Source: Desarmillaria ectypa (taxonomy: Eukaryota > Basidiomycota > Agaricomycetes > Agaricales > Physalacriaceae). Taken from it: a DNA stretch of 64,000 nucleotides. The notes under the pieces were generated by a model that saw only the letters and a program-made list of their open reading frames with translations, did not search any database and was not told the DNA's origin. Where the stretch lies: contig JAUDYN010000011.1 in NCBI GenBank assembly GCA_030407005.1, positions 1,726,501 through 1,790,500 of the forward strand, written 5' to 3'. This document shows positions 10,361 through 22,300 of the stretch, in pieces. Both the position numbers and the translations under genes were made by a program. Positions within the stretch are counted from its first letter, which is position 1. The number at the start of each line of letters is the position of its first letter.

Positions 10361-11394
10361 GGTACCAATATCCGGATATCCATATAACTGCGTTACTAGG
10401 GCCTGTAGTTGTGCCAAGGGTGTGGAAAGACCAACTGTGGAGTCTCTAGACTGAATATTTGAAAAGAAAACAGACTAGACCGACTATTGTGTGATTATTC
10501 ACCATTATTCGTGACTAGCCAAGAAATCCTTACCAATATACCCTATACCCAGATGATATTTATAGTTTTGCCTCAGTAGTATATAAGTAGTGGGATGGGC
10601 ACTCGTGCAAAGCAGGAAGCCATCCCTGCAGTTGAGCCCTCACTGGTAGTAACTGGTGTCCCCAATTAAAGGCTTTTGTGCTTAACCTCGATGAAGTGAT
10701 TAATAGTCGCTAAGTCACCCATAGAATTGCATTGAATTGAAGTCCATTAGAGTCACTGTTGTGTCCTGCAAAGGTCTGGAGTGTTTTGAAGTTAGTTCAA
10801 GCAAAGTTCTCGGAGTTATAGTTTATTCTTAGGCCAAGAGTGCCACTAGTCAGCCAAGAGTGCGGCTAGTCAAGTGTTTATCACTTGTAGGAAGCAGTAT
10901 AGGGCCAAGAGTGCCATCAGTTTATTCTTAGGCCAAGAGCGCCACTAGTCAGCCAAGAGTGCGACTGGTCAAGTGTTTATCACTTGTAGGAAGCAGTATA
11001 GGGCCAAGAGCGCCACCAGCCTGAAGCCGTTTCAGTCAGAACGAGCGCAGTAGCTCAAACCAAGTCACTCTTATCTAATTGTGTCTTACCCACCCCACTA
11101 GTACGAGTAGTACTTTGTATAAACTCACTAGTAATGAATAAAACGTCTTAAAGACAATTGTACTTGATTATTGAAGTCTGCAGAGTGCTTCCATCGTACT
11201 CGAAACCGCCCGAATTCAATATTAGTGATTAAGTGTAGAGTAGTAAGAGGTTTAGTGTGATTGGTGTTCATTGCCATTCCCTAATTCTTTTGTCACTCGC
11301 CGTTACCAAGCACATCATTGTGAGGCTGGATTATTAAGGAACCAGTAACTTGGTGGGGCTACTGATGCAATCTAGACCAATTTGTCATGTGGCT
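10361..11394. other. noncoding LTR-like stretch, no gene seen
   Basis: No coding frame is convincing. On + it has a TATA-like TATATAAG (near 10580), repeated CTAGT/CCAAGAG motifs, a 99-bp tandem repeat and an AATAAA (near 11136), the composition expected of a retrotransposon LTR or a terminal-repeat miniature element. No second copy was found in the window, so boundaries are unknown. Confidence 0.35.
10822..11019 (+). repeat. two 99-bp tandem units
   Basis: Units 10822-10920 and 10921-11019 both start TTTATTCTTAGGCCAAGAG and differ at a handful of positions (for example GTGCC versus GCGCC). Each contains the motif GCCAAGAG several times. This is likely internal LTR duplication. Confidence 0.85.
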
Positions 11395-14085
11395 GAATCA
11401 CCTTCCCATGCCATACAGATAACTTTGATTTGGTTGCCAGGTTATCAAGGGGCATTTCCTCTTTTGTTTTGGCATTCCAGCACCTGTGGATTTGTCCGAA
11501 ATATCATCATTTCCATCCAAAATCTGCTCAAATTTGCTCCCTGACTCCCCCTTGAGCAGTGGAGGATGGGACACAATGTATTCATCATTGTTAGCATTTA
11601 CAATGCTCTCTTCAGGGAATATAACATTTCTTGAGGTCTGTGAATTATAGTATCTCCAGGCTCTTGATTCATCTGTAAGACCTGTAAAGATAAATTCCCT
11701 TGATTTTGGGTCGAGTTTTGACCTTTTGTTATTCTGTTGCAACACTCAGCACTTTGTTTTGAATTCCTGGAGTGTTGAAATGTCTGGTTTTGTTCCACAA
11801 AACACTTTTTCTGGAGTTAGATCATTTCTGATAGTCCTAGTTGGTGATCAGTTCTTCAAATATGTGGCATATGCCACTGCCTCAGGCTATAAAAATTCCA
11901 GCAGGTGATGTTCTTCTAGCATGGCATGAGCATGCTCCACAAGAGTCCAATTGACTCTCTTGGTGACTCCATTTTGGGATGGAGAACATGTGGCAGTCAG
12001 TTCCAACTGGATGCTATTGCTCTGTGTTACAATCCTGTCTAGCATGTGACTTGGGATGTAAGCTGCACTCTCTGGGCTGTCTCACATTTGGACAATCATC
12101 TATTAACAAGAGTTAGGCTAGGTCTTTAGTGTAGTGGAGTAGAAGGTGTATGATTGCAATTTAGTCAAAAGATAGAGTACAAGTGTGAAAACTACTCTAC
12201 TTATATACTGAAAGTATGGTGTTATTAATAGATGAAATAATGAGGTTCATGAGGAAAACTTGAGGAGGTCAGGTGACCATAGTCCAATGGAAACAAACAA
12301 GGGTGACAGTTGTGGTGAACTGGGGTGGTGAATACATTGATACAAAGTGTCAATGGTGCAATATGATAGCTGATTAGGTCAGATGTGTCAATGATATGAC
12401 TGGATACAATAAGATAATGAAAAAATTGTAACACTCTGGAGGTATTCCTTCACCTCCTCATTGATATATTCCTTCTCATTATCAATCCTCATAAACTTCA
12501 GATCCCTTCCAGTGTGGACTTTGATGTATTTTTAGTACTGCTGAATCTTCTTTTAGATTTCTGTGCCCTGTTTTGACTTTAGAAAATACAACATTGTCCT
12601 CTGGGATTTCCCATCTGTGAAGCTTATGTAATATCTTTCTCCATGGATACCCTGAGTTCAGGCTGGCCCCCATAAGTCTGAAAATGTTATTTCACCTATT
12701 TCAGTATAATTTCTTTCAGCTTCTTGTGGAAATGGCTTAGCATGATGTTTGGCCTGTATGCAGGCTTTGCAATCCTTCTGGGGCACCACTGACTCATTCA
12801 CATCCATTCCCTTGACCATTTTCTTTCTAAATAGTCTCTTTACTGATTCCATGTTCAAGTGGCCCATTACCTGATGCCACTTCTGCCATGATCAGGCTGG
12901 TTTTGTCACATGGGCCTGGGTTATTTCTGGCACAATGATATCTAGGCTATACAGCTTCGATACCTTATCTTCATGGCCAATCCTTTTGCCATGTGGTGAG
13001 ATAATATCCATCTGGGATTCTTTGAATTTGAGTTTAAACCCAGCATCTGTAATATGCCCTAATGATATAAGATTGAATGGTGCTTCAGGGCAATGAATAC
13101 AGTCTTTTAGAGTGACTGCAATGGTCTTCTCTCCTTCAACATTTTAATCTTAACTGTTCCTCTTCCCAAGCCTTTTGACCTTCCTACACCAATAACTTCA
13201 TGTCCTGGGGTCTCAACATAGTCAGAAAAATGCAATCTATTCTTGACTATATGCTTGGTGATGTCTGAGTCCCTGATCCATGATGACCCTGCAAGTGCAG
13301 TAGGTGTGGTGTCTTTTGCCCAAAATGCATAATCTTCTTCATCAGAATCTGACTTGGCAACATATGCCTGAGTCTGGCCCTTCCCTTTCCCCTTCCATTG
13401 CTTCCCAGAATTCTTCTTCCCATTTGGGCAATTGGCCTTAATATGACCAGTTTCTCCACATTCATAACATGTGATTTTCAGGTTAAACTTCTTCTTGCCC
13501 TGTGCTGCAAGTGTTGTCATCAGGTCAGAAGTCTTTTCCCACAATTGGATGTCTTCTTGGAGAATTCAGGAAATCAATTTGTATGAATCCTTCAAATCTG
13601 CAGTGTCCACTGATGAAATGAATGAATTCTATGATTCTGGAAGTGATGTAAGCAGTGTGATTGAGAAGTCCTCCTCCTCAACAGTCTGCTTAAGGGATGC
13701 CAGCTCCTCCTGGTAGGACCTCATAGTCCTAATATGCTCCTCTATATTTCCTCCTTCACACTGAGCTCTAAAGAATTTCCTTCTCACAAGAATAATTCCC
13801 ATGGGTCCCCTTGACTCATACATGTCCTTCAGAGCTTTCCAGGCTTCTGCTGAAGTCTTAGAACCAGCAATATATACCAGCAGGTCCATCTGAAACCTGC
13901 AGCCTTATTGTCAAAAGAGCCTTCCTATCACTCTTCTTCCAATCTGCCACCAGTGCCACTTCTGCCGGGGCCACAGAGCTTCCATTGGCATAGTCACTTA
14001 GACCTAAATCAGTTAGTATATTGATCATCTCGACTTTCCATGTTGGGTAGTTTTCTGGGCCCTTGAGGGGTTCAATCCTATACAT
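11395..14085 (-). pseudogene. copia gag-pol fragment
   Basis: Gag begins MYRIEPLKGPENYPTWKVEM (14085) and continues with a UBN2-type domain (about 13890-13630). A CCHC knuckle (CYECGETGHIKANC, near 13450) is followed by an acidic linker and a protease-like region (SSWIRDSDITKH, near 13280). The GAG-pre-integrase motif (MGHLNMESVKRLF, 12867) leads into the integrase start (DLWGP). After the nested LTR the integrase end (TYLKN, near 11880) and its C-terminal domain (about 11745-11420) are readable. Several stops and frame changes make it inactive. It is related to but clearly different from the copia copy at 1-2233. Confidence 0.8.
12025..12433. repeat. solo gypsy LTR with CTCTG target duplication
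   Basis: 409 bp bounded by TGTTAC and GTAACA. It is flanked by CTCTG at 12020-12024 and again at 12434-12438, a perfect 5-bp target-site duplication. It aligns by eye along its length to the LTR at 2234-2656 (shared AGATAGAGTACAA, GGGTGACAG, the AAAAATYGTAACA end). No internal gypsy sequence is adjacent, so it is a solo LTR left by LTR-LTR recombination. I found no CpG in it. Confidence 0.9.
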
Positions 14086-14172
14086 GGACTAGCTATCTAT
14101 TTGGTTCTATGTGTGTACATAAAGTATGGGAGTGCAAAGTTGGTGATGATGTAAGTAGTTCAGTTAGGGCCA

Positions 14173-14184
14173 GGGCCCATAACC
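14173..14184 (-). promoter_or_regulatory. copia primer-binding site, initiator tRNA half type
   Basis: The + strand reads GGGCCCATAACC directly against the LTR edge. This equals the anticodon stem-loop of eukaryotic initiator tRNA-Met (GGGCCCAUAACC). The minus strand is therefore complementary to an internal tRNA segment, the half-tRNA priming known from copia-type elements. Confidence 0.7.
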
Positions 14185-14394
14185 TGTTGTAACGAGAGCG
14201 AGGAGAATGTAGAAAGGATGGTAAAATACTGTCTCTCAGGCAAGAGGTGTCCTACTTAAATACATGTTGTACTACTTTTAGAACTTACTACGAAATACTA
14301 TGTATGTCCACTTTTATGGTCCAAAGTTGATCCTGCTGAGTAAGCCAATCCTTCGAGTACATTCTAGTACTTGCTCGGGATTGCTATCCCAACA
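14185..14394 (-). repeat. 5' LTR of copia element
   Basis: 210 bp with ends TGTTG (14185) and CAACA (14394). Minus strand starts TGTTGGGATAGCAATCCC, which includes a short hairpin, and has a TATTTAAG promoter-like motif near 14253. It abuts the primer site on one side and F-box coding sequence on the other. Confidence 0.75.
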
Positions 14395-14844
14395 ACGACG
14401 ATAGACCAAAAGTCGGGGGGAGGTCAGGCAGACATCACGCCAGTCAGTGCAAACAGCTGCTATGCGGAGTGGGGTCTCTGAGACATGTCGGAGCTCCTCA
14501 CGGTCGTTCGAGCACATGGGGGATGCATCCGACGTACACGGGTCTACGAGGATCGCATGGAGGATTTCAATGGGAAGCCGATGAATGGGCGAAATGCGGT
14601 TAACTGAACGAGCAAAATCGGCACCGCGCTGTTAGAGACGTTCCAGTCCCTTTTGCAAGGTCTCAATTTCTGAGTCGTAGTCAGACAATTTAGACTGTAG
14701 GGTGGGGAACGATTCCGTGCTGGAATCTATGGAACCAATTTTGGTGGCTCCAATAAATTTCTGGCGTGAGGACAGGAGCTCGACATTGTCATGAGGACGG
14801 AAGGTGCTTTGACATCGACCAGTGGGCGAATTGGTTGAAGGCAT
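14395..14844 (-). pseudogene. F-box protein gene truncated by copia
   Basis: One minus frame starting ATG 14844. An N-terminal heptad-rich segment (DYDSEIETLQKGLERL) is followed by a TAA stop (14634-14632). The same frame continues with the F-box core (ISPIHRLPIEILHAIL) and the second F-box helix (IAAVCTDWRDVCLTSPRL). This coiled-coil-then-F-box layout is standard in Agaricomycete F-box genes, substrate receptors of SCF ubiquitin ligases. Coding similarity ends exactly where the copia LTR begins, so the LRR-like C-terminal half is gone. Confidence 0.75.
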
Positions 14845-15440
14845 GCTAGTGATTGACCTGTCCTGTATATGTGTTAACGATGTCCGTGATGATGATCAGA
14901 AGACATGAGATTACGAGGAAGATGGACATAGGTTGATTGTTAAATCCCAAGTCCGTTCTGCATACTCGCTGCTAAATTTTCATTGCCGATCAAGGTTTTA
15001 TGTAAAAAGACAGGAGTTTGAAGACATATACGATTGTCGGCGTCGCTCAAGGTATGACGCTACGACGAGACGAAGCGGCCGGACAGGATTTGGAGTATCG
15101 GGGAGTTCAGTGCGAAGGGGAGTAGAGGGGAAAGCGTGACTCTGATTAGAGTTGAGTTCATATAGCACGCGAAATCAGTATGCACCTAGAAAAACCTTGT
15201 ACCAGGGCATATCTTATTCACATTGTGCACCAGGGCAGTATCAAGAGTCCCACCGCAGTGAAGAAATTTTCCACCTCTTTCCACCTTCGCACTGCGGACA
15301 AATTTGATTGAAGTCACGACATAGTCCAAGTGTTGGCCCGCAAAGAGTGCTGCATTTTCTGAAATAAGTAAAGATTAGCTATGTCGTCGAGGGGTTCTAT
15401 ATTGAAGGAAGCAAGAGAAACTGGACCCATGGCTATCCGT
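14845..15440. other. intergenic, nothing recognised
   Basis: Short reading frames only, none with a recognisable motif. Confidence 0.5.
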
Positions 15441-15545
15441 AGATCCCAACGTGCACAAACAAATACAACCGATGCCTGTTTCTTCCTTCCGCTCTTTCAT
15501 TGCTCCTGCCTTCAGATATAGAACTTTGCTGCACGCCTATATTCC

Positions 15546-16430
15546 TCAAATGCTAGCAAGTGACAGAACCAGAATGGACTCTCAGAAGGCAATGGCTCGC
15601 GTCCCGCCAGAAATTTTCTCACTGTCTGGCACCAGGACGACCAATCGCTAAACATTACCCATGGTCTTTGGCCCCTGGGTCGAGTATGCAGCTTCTGGCG
15701 CTCAATTCTTCTGTCGGATCCAACATTGTGGACTCATCTCAACATCTCAGATACCATACCCCACTGGCTACCTCTCGAGGTCTGCTACCCTCTCTCTCCA
15801 CGTTACCATCGATCACCGATCAGAGCGCTGTGATACCAACATCGAATCTTTCTACCGGACGCTTTACACACAATCACATCGTTTCGCATCGTTTTTCTAC
15901 TGGAACCCCATGCCCATGAGGTTACTCACATCTCCAGACTTTTTCGACTTCTCGAACCTCAGGCATCTCGCAATTGCATTACCTGCTTCCCCTCTTTTCT
16001 ATTTCTTTTCCATGCCTGCACTAGAGACATGTTGTATACAGTTTGAGGACTGTTCGCTCCCTCTCCATGACAAATCTCCTCCCATACAATGCCCTACAAA
16101 TCTGCGCGAGCTCGTACTCCAAGGAAGGTCATATGTAATGGGTCAAATGCCTATCACCGCTTTTCAGCTTGCAACGGCTCCCCTCACATCCCTTACCATC
16201 GATAACCTAGCTCTGTCGCCCACCATCATCCATGCTTTACCTCAGACACACCTCAGACACAGAAGCTGTGTATCACCAATCTCAGGAAGTGTACGAAAGA
16301 AGCTCTCGTCTCGCTCATCCAATTGGTGGAGCATCGTTTGGAGTGCGGCACAATGCGACATGTCACTTGCGGTGGATATACCTATCAATACATTGATCCG
16401 GTGGTCTGGCGAAGGATCAACACTTTGAAC
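15546..16430 (+). pseudogene. F-box/LRR-like relic
   Basis: Nucleotide similarity to a relic on the opposite strand at about 57.7-58.3 kb is clear (shared ACAGAACCAGAATGGACTCT and GCAATGGCTCGCGTCC). The frame giving TEPEWTLRRQWLASRQK and HYPWS resembles the start of an F-box receptor. From about 15661 another frame of 255 codons reads like the leucine-rich tail (FSNLRHLAIALPASP, NLRELVLQG, APLTSLTIDNLALS). Switching between frames shows it is broken. Function, if any, is lost. Confidence 0.5.
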
Positions 16431-16805
16431 GAAAGGAAAGAGGCTGTCTTCACGTTTACGCATATCAAAATGGGTCCTTGACTCTGTAGGCGAATGAGAT
16501 GGTGTACTACCCTGATGGCATTATTTATAACTAAACATGGCATATTTTGCAGTATCCCTCAAGAGGCTGTGGACCGTTTTCTCATATCCTGCACGGGCTA
16601 TTCTAGTTCTGAGAAGCCCATGTACACTCCAAGTATGCACACCCATTATCGCCTCGTTGCTTATGCAACCCCAGTGACTGCGGGGGTCTGCGTCAACAGC
16701 GGCCGGACCCTATGTGGAGACCCAGTGTTTGCACATCAAGGAATGCGATCCAAAGTGGTTCAGAAAACTCCCTCGCAATGGGAAGATGAATTGAATTTCG
16801 ACTAA
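16431..16805. other. no recognisable gene
   Basis: A 103-codon + frame (16494-16805) is present but shows no domain or homology I recognise. It is probably spurious. Confidence 0.3.
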
Positions 16806-17362
16806 CTACGCATTCTTAGCCCTGATGAACATACCTCCTCCGAAATAGCTGCATTCAGCTTCCTGCGCCTCATCACCCGTATGTTCGATATATTCTTTCC
16901 TGCTGATTTCCACGAGGTCTGAAACACCGCTCAGATGAAACTCAGTAAATCGTCTCATCCTCTCCCTGGCACCCTCATCGTCATTCTCGTTCCCGTCCTC
17001 CTCGTCCTCTCCTTCAATAACCTTGTACGTCAATATCACCAAATCAAGCTCGGACTCGGACCACTCATATCATATGACGAGTGGCCGAATTTCCACGCAG
17101 GATCACAGTGACGCATCGTATACAAAACTGAGCGCAGCGTATATGACAGCATCAAACCCTTTGAAGTACTCCTTGCAGATGCTCTATTGGCGGTAGAGGT
17201 GGTGGAGGGGATGAGACGTACTTGCAGACTTGCGCAAAGGTGAATACGCTTCGTGTGGCTACGACGAGGATGATGAGACTTAAACCTGCGAATTTGCAAC
17301 CATAAGACTTCGACAATCCACCCGGTTGGGTAGTACCTTTCCAGCGAGAGTCGGGACTGCAT
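16806..17362 (-). CDS. partial membrane-protein-like gene, multi-exon, uncertain
   Basis: On the minus strand a hydrophobic segment (SLIILVVATRSVFTF, near 17280) and a second apolar stretch (DAVIYAALSFVYDAS, near 17140) can be joined through short introns to a last exon. That exon ends at 16806 and has a strongly acidic run (EGEDEEDGNENDDEGARE). The end, QEAECSYFGGG, is polar. It may be a membrane protein with a cytosolic acidic tail, but I could not fix the start or the phase of the first intron and recognise no family. Confidence 0.3.
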
Positions 17363-17755
17363 TTGATTTCATTGTTTGTATTACAGTGTAAGTGATGATC
17401 CGCTCTCTAAAGTTTTTTTTTTCTTTAGTGTATGTATCTCTCGGACGAATATAAAGCGCAGATTACATAGTTCTATTGAAAGCCGTCAAGTCCTATTCTC
17501 TCTTCATCAAAGCGACTTTCAAATGAAAGATAGGGTGTATGATGTGTAGATATATTGTGGCGTCATACACTGCCCTTCATGTGGCGTCCTCAAAAAAGAA
17601 GGCCTCCGACACCCCCGTTTCGCATCGTTTTGAACAAGAAACGCTGAAGGGAATTCTCCGCCGCGGCGCCTTCGGCTTATGTATCCCTCTCTGAAGTTCC
17701 GCCCGCTATGGGCTCTCTGCCTAAATCCTCGTGTTCTGGAAACCAGCCCAGAAAC

Positions 17756-18229
17756 TCAACGAAAGGTCCACTTCCGCATTTTATAGGTAGCCCTCTCCCG
17801 GTCCTTCCACCACTTCCTGGTCATCTCGATAAGTACGAATCGCCATGGAAAGACAAGGAAACGTACGACGTTGTGCCATGGTTGCGATTCATAGTCTGTT
17901 TGTGACATAGCAAGGTCGCTTCCATGTTGTTTCACAAACACTTTGTCGGAGTATGTCCTGTGGAGTAGAATTGATGGCGAGCACGAAGACAAGCAGAACA
18001 ACACGGCGTACTCGAGTGGCTCGTTCCCTGCTGAGACGTAATCTTTCTGTGGCGTTCCATCATGAAGTTCCTCCTTTAATGGTATAAAGCCAGGTGGTGT
18101 AACATGCAGGTCGCTGGGTATAGGCCATGCTGATGCTTCCAAGAACAGGAGCGCAAGGAGGAGCGCAAGGAGCGAGGGGAGGAGTCGAAGGAGCATGACA
18201 GCTGTAAAAGCAGAAGACAGATTGAGCAT
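17756..18229 (-). CDS. hypothetical protein with signal-like segment
   Basis: A 157-codon frame. After 12 residues it has a Leu-rich hydrophobic run (LLRLLPSLLALLLALLFL) ending in Ala-Ser-Ala-Trp, which looks like a signal peptide with a cleavage site. The rest is a mixed region without known domain (IPSDLHVTPPGFIPLKEEL). It ends with a basic tail and may be spliced differently at the 3' end. It could be a small secreted protein, or a chance frame. Confidence 0.35.
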   Translation of the reverse strand: MLNLSSAFTAVMLLRLLPSLLALLLALLFLEASAWPIPSDLHVTPPGFIPLKEELHDGTPQKDYVSAGNEPLEYAVLFCLSSCSPSILLHRTYSDKVFVKQHGSDLAMSQTDYESQPWHNVVRFLVFPWRFVLIEMTRKWWKDRERATYKMRKWTFR

Positions 18230-19390
18230 TTACTTATTAGATGGGAGAGCCTAAATTTGGAATACTCGTCAACCAATCCAGGACTCGGCGATCATGGAAA
18301 AGCTCACATCCCCCTGGAGACGCGATTCACAAGATGGTTATCATTGAATGATAGTCAGCATAAGTGGAGAATCAGGGCCTATCAGGGCATATTGAACGGT
18401 CCATTTCACATCACCGCATGCTGAAACATGCCGTTTGTGACGGAATGGACTTAATAGGCAGGACAAAGGTTTATTTCAACTTGGCGTTTAGTACACTTAT
18501 CATATAGATTGAATCTTTCGCCAATCAGGGTATCTTCTACCGAGTCCTAACATAGTCAACAACAGAAAGACTTGAGCTCAGAGGACTTGGCCGAGGAAAG
18601 TTTAAGGTAGCGTCTCTCACGTCAGAGAAGATTTCATTTTTCGGGCGACATCCTCGCAACCGAGGCACTGAGATTTTCCGGTGTTTCTTCGAGGTACTAC
18701 TCGAAGATGGCCGTCCCAGAGTAATGCATTCAGTCCCCGTACGGCCCGCCGCAACCGGTCAGCTCTGAACTCTAGCCGTTGTGAAGCTCTCCGTTATCTG
18801 CAAAAAAACGGCCAACATACAGTTACATGGTATAAATTCCTTAACAGCTGGAAGTCCGGTGGTCTGTATTACTATCCTATGGAAACACAACTCTGTAATA
18901 TGCATAATGTTGCCTTTCCATATGCATGTATTGTGTTTCGGACCTTCAACATTACGACCGTTTTTCCACTCGACTTTATACATATCACAAGATATTCAAT
19001 GCACTCCGGACTGGATAGAAGTATTCTAGAGGCATGCCTAGACTGTTTATCGGCTTTTAGACGGATTAAAATCCGACGCGTTGCTGTACAGCACGTGATC
19101 GCTTCGTTTCTATTTCTCATCACCACAACCCTCACCAAGCCACCCGTCAACCCATCCAGCCTCCGAAGACTTCCAGATCATAATCGTCCGCCATTTTAGC
19201 GAAAATGTTCCCCAGTCTTCTTGCTGTAACCCATATGCATCAATTAGCCTCCTGCAAATAAGAGCGCTAAGTGTTTAAGAGATCTTGATCCTGTAAGACC
19301 TATAAGCCTGGCCATATGATTACAATAAATGTTCAAACATAAGTCACAACATATCAAAAAGAAGAAGACAGAGACCATCCATCCATAAGC
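18230..19390. other. no recognised gene; one 172-codon frame
   Basis: A + frame at 18681-19199 (172 codons) has no motif I recognise and an odd composition. The rest is non-coding by inspection. It lies downstream of atg4. Confidence 0.3.
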
Positions 19391-22300
19391 CTAATCCCCT
19401 GTTAACACACCCTTCACTCCGCCACTCTGAGTCCTCCCCCCATCTCTTCCCCGACTGTTATTCATCTTCAAGCTCAAGCCCATCGACTGCCTCCTCTGCC
19501 GTTCATGGGACACATCCCCTCGCCCGCCTTCCTCCCCGTCAGGCGCCGATGGAAAGTTCACCATCGGAACAGGTACGGGAACCTGCCTCTTCTTCCCCTT
19601 CTTCTTCTTCGCTGGCGGAGGTGGTGGGAGCATGGCCGTCGGCGTAAGCACAGGATCCACCCACTCCTCATCATCCTCCATGTCGTCAAGCGCTTCAACA
19701 AACGCACCGCCCTCCTCCGCCTTGGGCCGTTCATGCAGCTTATCCGAACCTGGGGGATCGGGGAGCTCAAACTTCGATCCTGGACCAGGCGTTATTGGAT
19801 CAACAGGGTCTTCCTCAGTATCCATCTCTTCGCTTTTAGTTCTCGAGGTCGAGACACTACTGAGATGTGCACTGGAGGTCGACGCAGACCGTGTCTCCAG
19901 CTCCTGGTCCTCATCCTCATCCTCCTCCTCCATATCCACGTCCAAATCATCCGGATCTGAGATACTCTCCAGTCCCATGCTATCATCAGAATCAGAGGGC
20001 CATGTAGGTGGCTCATCTTGGACAGAAAATATTGTACGAGGTAGCTGCATCTGACATTAGAGACAACATTCAAAATGAAAAGGTCAAACTTACATCGCTC
20101 ACTCTGCTTCTAAAGTCGATCCAATCAGCCTCGTCTCTGCACAAGAAGCCTATCAACATGCTCGGGTCCAGCCCACTTAATGGCATCTTCCGGACACGCT
20201 CGCAGTGGAACGTCTTCAGCTCCGCAGCGCTGTAGGCATTCACATAATGCTCTTGCAGCCGGTCCAAATTCTCTTCCGTCGTATTTTCACTCTGGTCCAT
20301 TTCTGACGGACTCTGGATCTGATTCGACGATGAGGATGAGGACCCAGACTCCGAGAACTGATGCTGCAACGGTGACGGTGAGGCCGGTGCATGATAAGAA
20401 AACGTCGAGGATCCGGTACGAATCGACGAGGAAGGCGACGTAGGCGCACGGTGGTGACCCGTTGACGACCCTGTTGAGGATGGTCCTCTCTTGGTCCTTC
20501 TCCGATGATCTGCTTCAATGTCTGGTGCGCCTACCTCTGTAGGCGGTCTCAGAGGGATAGCCGGCCTCGCATGATGAGGATCCAGATAAAATAGGTTGTC
20601 GGCCTGTGAACCCACGAAATAATATGACGAACCCGGACGACCACCAGCAATGCCGACGGATTGGGGAAAAGTATAGAGTAACTTAGATGGAACGTTAGTA
20701 GCGAAATCGGGGACAGAAGAGGGAACATACTTTTATGGTATCATAATAAATAGGATTAACCCCGTCCAATCCGAGTCGTATACCTAATAAAAGTAAAACA
20801 GGCCTGTCACCCCATTGTGCAGGAGCCTTCCCATGGTGATATCTCTGGCGAGAGCTGTATGATGCCTGATATACATCACTTTGGAAAAGCACCCCATCGG
20901 TCCCCACAGACACGCCTAGCCCTGATTCTGGAAATGCCCGAACTAAAGCCCTATAGTATGCAACATTAGACAATTTGAACAGTTGAACAAAGGATCTGAC
21001 GCGTACTTGATGGCACCAGCAGCAGTACTGGGTCCGAACCACTGTCCAACATCCTTCCCCAGTTCCTTACCCGCCAACGCCATGCGATGAACACTGAAGG
21101 GTGCTTCAGGAGCAGGCGTATCAAAGAACCACGTTACGATCTGTACATAAGTCGCATAGTCCGCTGTGTGCACTGGATGCGGCGGTCTCCGCCAATCTAT
21201 CAGCAAAGCCCGATCAGCTCCAATAGTCAAAAAAATCAGAACGGCACTCACCGCGTCCCAAGTGAAGATGAACCAGCGCATTGGCCAACAAGCTTTGGCC
21301 AGTCCGTAGCATGCACCCCCAACCAGAGTCGCTCGTCCAACCCTTCTCCCCGCCCACCATAGATCCCCAATTCCACTTTTTCACGGTCGCCGTAGGGCTA
21401 CCAGTGCTACAATCCGATTGATATGAATTGTATTCAACGCTAAGGTCACCGAGACGCCCATCTCTTATCGGGGTAAAGTGCGAGCGGTATGTCAACCAGA
21501 CTCGGGAAGTGAAGTCAGCATAGAAAACCGGAGGCCAATTAGCGCCGGGGTGCTTGGCAGGCTGCGAAGCAGTAAGGGAAACATCGAGAGATGAACTGGA
21601 TGATGTTGAAGAACGAAAAGAAGGAGAATGGCGGCGGGAGTCGGTTGAGCTACGCCGCCCACCGACCGACGGTGCTGGGTATGAAGATGGCGGTGGTGGC
21701 TCATAGCCCGGATGTTGGACACCCAGTAGCCAGATGACGTCGGTGCATCTATCAGGAGTGGCGTCACTATCGAGGAGGTAACGCATAGCTTTGTCAATGT
21801 GACCTTTCCCATGCTTTGCTGCATTGAGCAAAGCGGCGGTGCCGGAGAGCTTGTTCTGGGGAGATGTTCCAGGAGCACCGGTATTGGAGGTGGAGTGGTG
21901 AGAAAGAATTGTGGGTAGTGAGAGATCGGTAGTTGAAGAGGAATTGAAAGTATGCGCAAACCAGCCTGATAGCCGGGTGGGGAGGTCGCTCGTTCGGAAA
22001 GATGAAGGAGAGCTCGGGGCGTAAAGCGTAGCACCATTATACTGCATATCTGAGCTTCCTGGACGTTCAGAACGTGTCCGCGAGCGTGGTATGTTCACTG
22101 GCTCCACAATAACTGGTGTTTCCTCCCGTTCGACAGCCGAAGGCATCTCAGGCACTGGGTCCTTCTCCCTCTCCCTCTCCTTTCCACTGCTTAGAAATTT
22201 GCCCGACTTTCGCAAGTGGTGAGAATGTTTCGACGACGAAGGGATAGGAGCGGGCTCTGCTGAGGAAGTCGAGGTAGGACTGTCCCCGTCCTGGCCACTA

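Larger units (their letters stand above)
11395..14394 (-). mobile_element. second Ty1/copia element, truncated, nested
   Basis: Minus-strand copia element with an identifiable 5' LTR (14185-14394), an initiator-tRNA-type primer site (14173-14184), gag from 14085 and pol through integrase. RT, RNase H and the 3' LTR are missing; the readable part stops near 11395. It landed in an F-box gene whose reading ends exactly at the LTR edge. A solo gypsy LTR is inserted in its integrase region. Sequence is AT-rich and very poor in CpG. Confidence 0.8.

Noticed and set aside
18681..19199. 172-codon + frame as a gene
   Set aside because: No motif, no splice support and unusual composition; kept only as a note.
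19505..20054. Ser-rich and Arg-rich + frames opposite atg4
   Set aside because: Shadows of the acidic and Ser-rich atg4 C-terminus.
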